This document shows, piece by piece, positions 15,225 to 16,070 of a stretch of DNA of 16,070 nt. The DNA comes from Pseudomonadota bacterium. GTDB taxonomy: Bacteria; Pseudomonadota; Gammaproteobacteria; SZUA-229. The notes under the pieces were generated by a model. It made no database searches and had not been told where the DNA came from. It saw only the letters and a program-made list of their open reading frames with translations. A program made the position numbers and the translations under genes. The stretch lies in contig JADFWF010000120.1 of the NCBI GenBank assembly GCA_015222965.1, forward strand, positions 1-16,070, given 5' to 3'. Within the stretch, counting starts at the first letter, position 1. Each line of letters begins with the position of its first letter.

Positions 15225-16070
15225 CTATTTACAGGTAGAAAGAAACCTTGCGGATTTGCCACTGCAGGGATCAGATTCAAACTGTGTTTTACGTTTGACA
15301 TCTTCCGCCTCGCGTTTTTTTATCAATGCCCGCTTTTCTGCTTCACGCTGTTTTGCCGCAGCTTGCTGCTGGGCTAATAATTTTTCTTTTTGCGCTTGTT
15401 CTGCTGCCTGTTGATTTGCTTTTGATTTGGCAGCCGCATCTGCGTTCTGTTTTGCGGCCTGATCTGAGCGAGCTTTAGCTTCTGCATTCTTTTGCGCCTG
15501 CAACTTGCGCTGATCTTCTTGCCTGGCAAGCCTTTCTTTCTCTTGTTTGGCTTTTAACTCGGCACGTTTTTTTTCATCCTTACGTTTTTTTTCCGCGGCC
15601 CAACGTTGTTGATTCTCTCTTACCAGTTCAAGCTCACGCTCAGCTTCCAGAACACCAACTAATGCCGCCTTATTTAACCAGCTAACCGCTTTATTTGAAT
15701 TTCTCTTAACGCCTACGCCTTGAGAATACATCTTACCAACATAGTATTGCGCCTGTGCATTTCCTTCATTGGCCTTTGTTTTCAATGCTTCAAACTCTGC
15801 TTTATTAGCATTGTTGACACCATTTTTTTTGATATCCCAATACAGTAATTTAAAGCTCGCTGTTTCATGTCCCTGGCTCGCTGCTTTTGTTATCCAGTTC
15901 ATCGCTTCGGTTTTATCTTCCTTAACACCAAAGCCGGTCTCATACATCTCACCGACTTTAAACTGTGCTTCAGCATTTCCCTTTTTTGCCAGTTTCATCT
16001 GAAAATCAAAAAGACCATCAGCTTGTGACAGAGAAGGCGCCAACAACAATATAGTCATTAGCATCAGGAC
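15225..16070 (-). CDS. Sel1-repeat protein with a long charged coiled-coil tail, 5' end outside the window
   Basis: The frame stays open to the window edge. The first ATG (16064) begins a hydrophobic stretch, MLMTILLLAPSLSQA, without a basic n-region, so the true start of this exported protein probably lies upstream. Residues below count from that ATG. Two Sel1-like (TPR-type) repeats follow: GNAEAQFKVGEMYETGFGV (29-47) and GNAQAQYYVGKMYSQGVGV (101-119), each with the downstream AMNW/AVSWL..KAA helix. A degenerate unit lies between. Residues 145-262 are rich in Lys, Glu, Ala, Gln and Arg and should form a long helix or coiled coil, reminiscent of TolA's middle domain. The tail DPCSGKSARFLSTCK has two Cys. 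Sel1 repeats mediate protein contacts; the partner is unknown. Confidence 0.85.
   Translation of the reverse strand, partial: VLMLMTILLLAPSLSQADGLFDFQMKLAKKGNAEAQFKVGEMYETGFGVKEDKTEAMNWITKAASQGHETASFKLLYWDIKKNGVNNANKAEFEALKTKANEGNAQAQYYVGKMYSQGVGVKRNSNKAVSWLNKAALVGVLEAERELELVRENQQRWAAEKKRKDEKKRAELKAKQEKERLARQEDQRKLQAQKNAEAKARSDQAAKQNADAAAKSKANQQAAEQAQKEKLLAQQQAAAKQREAEKRALIKKREAEDVKRKTQFESDPCSGKSARFLSTCK

Noticed and set aside
1..16070. CRISPR array, transposase, toxin-antitoxin pair, phage or defence genes
   Set aside because: No regularly spaced direct repeats and no proteins with such signatures were seen; nearly all coding sequence is explained by housekeeping genes.

Overview
The window looks like ordinary chromosomal core DNA from a gammaproteobacterium of moderate to low GC content. 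The evidence is the gene set and its order: sdhCDAB followed by sdhE and a YheT-type hydrolase, ygfZ, a prfB-lysS pair with the classical RF2 frameshift, yoaA-tsaB, and mrcB (PBP1b) with a small lipoprotein gene beside it. I cannot name the species from the sequence. No rRNA, tRNA, CRISPR array, transposase or phage gene was found.

Layout. Positions 1-4486 (minus strand) hold the succinate dehydrogenase operon, read from right to left: sdhC, sdhD, sdhA, a 178-bp gap with repeats, sdhB, sdhE and a partial yheT-like hydrolase. These encode complex II, its flavinylation factor and a hydrolase probably carried along in the same transcript. Positions 4681-4959 (minus) encode a small exported protein of unknown function. 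ygfZ (5224-6279) is the only plus-strand gene; it encodes a folate-binding protein for Fe-S enzyme maintenance, which fits next to an Fe-S-rich complex II locus. Positions 6280-6566 form a convergent intergenic region full of inverted repeats.

Positions 6567-14994 are a run of six minus-strand genes, read from right to left: mrcB (bifunctional cell-wall synthase), an LpoP-like TPR lipoprotein, yoaA (XPD/DinG-family Fe-S helicase), tsaB (t6A tRNA modification), prfB (release factor 2, needing a +1 frameshift) and lysS (lysyl-tRNA synthetase). Most gaps are short, but prfB and lysS are separated by a near-perfect palindromic repeat. A promoter candidate precedes mrcB. The right end carries a strong hairpin terminator (15171-15202) and a 5'-truncated gene for a Sel1-repeat protein with a long charged helix.

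The best leads are the lipoprotein as a PBP1b activator, a palindromic repeat family with one intact and one degraded copy inside operons, and the inverted-repeat mosaic between ygfZ and lysS. I see no convincing new multi-gene system here.
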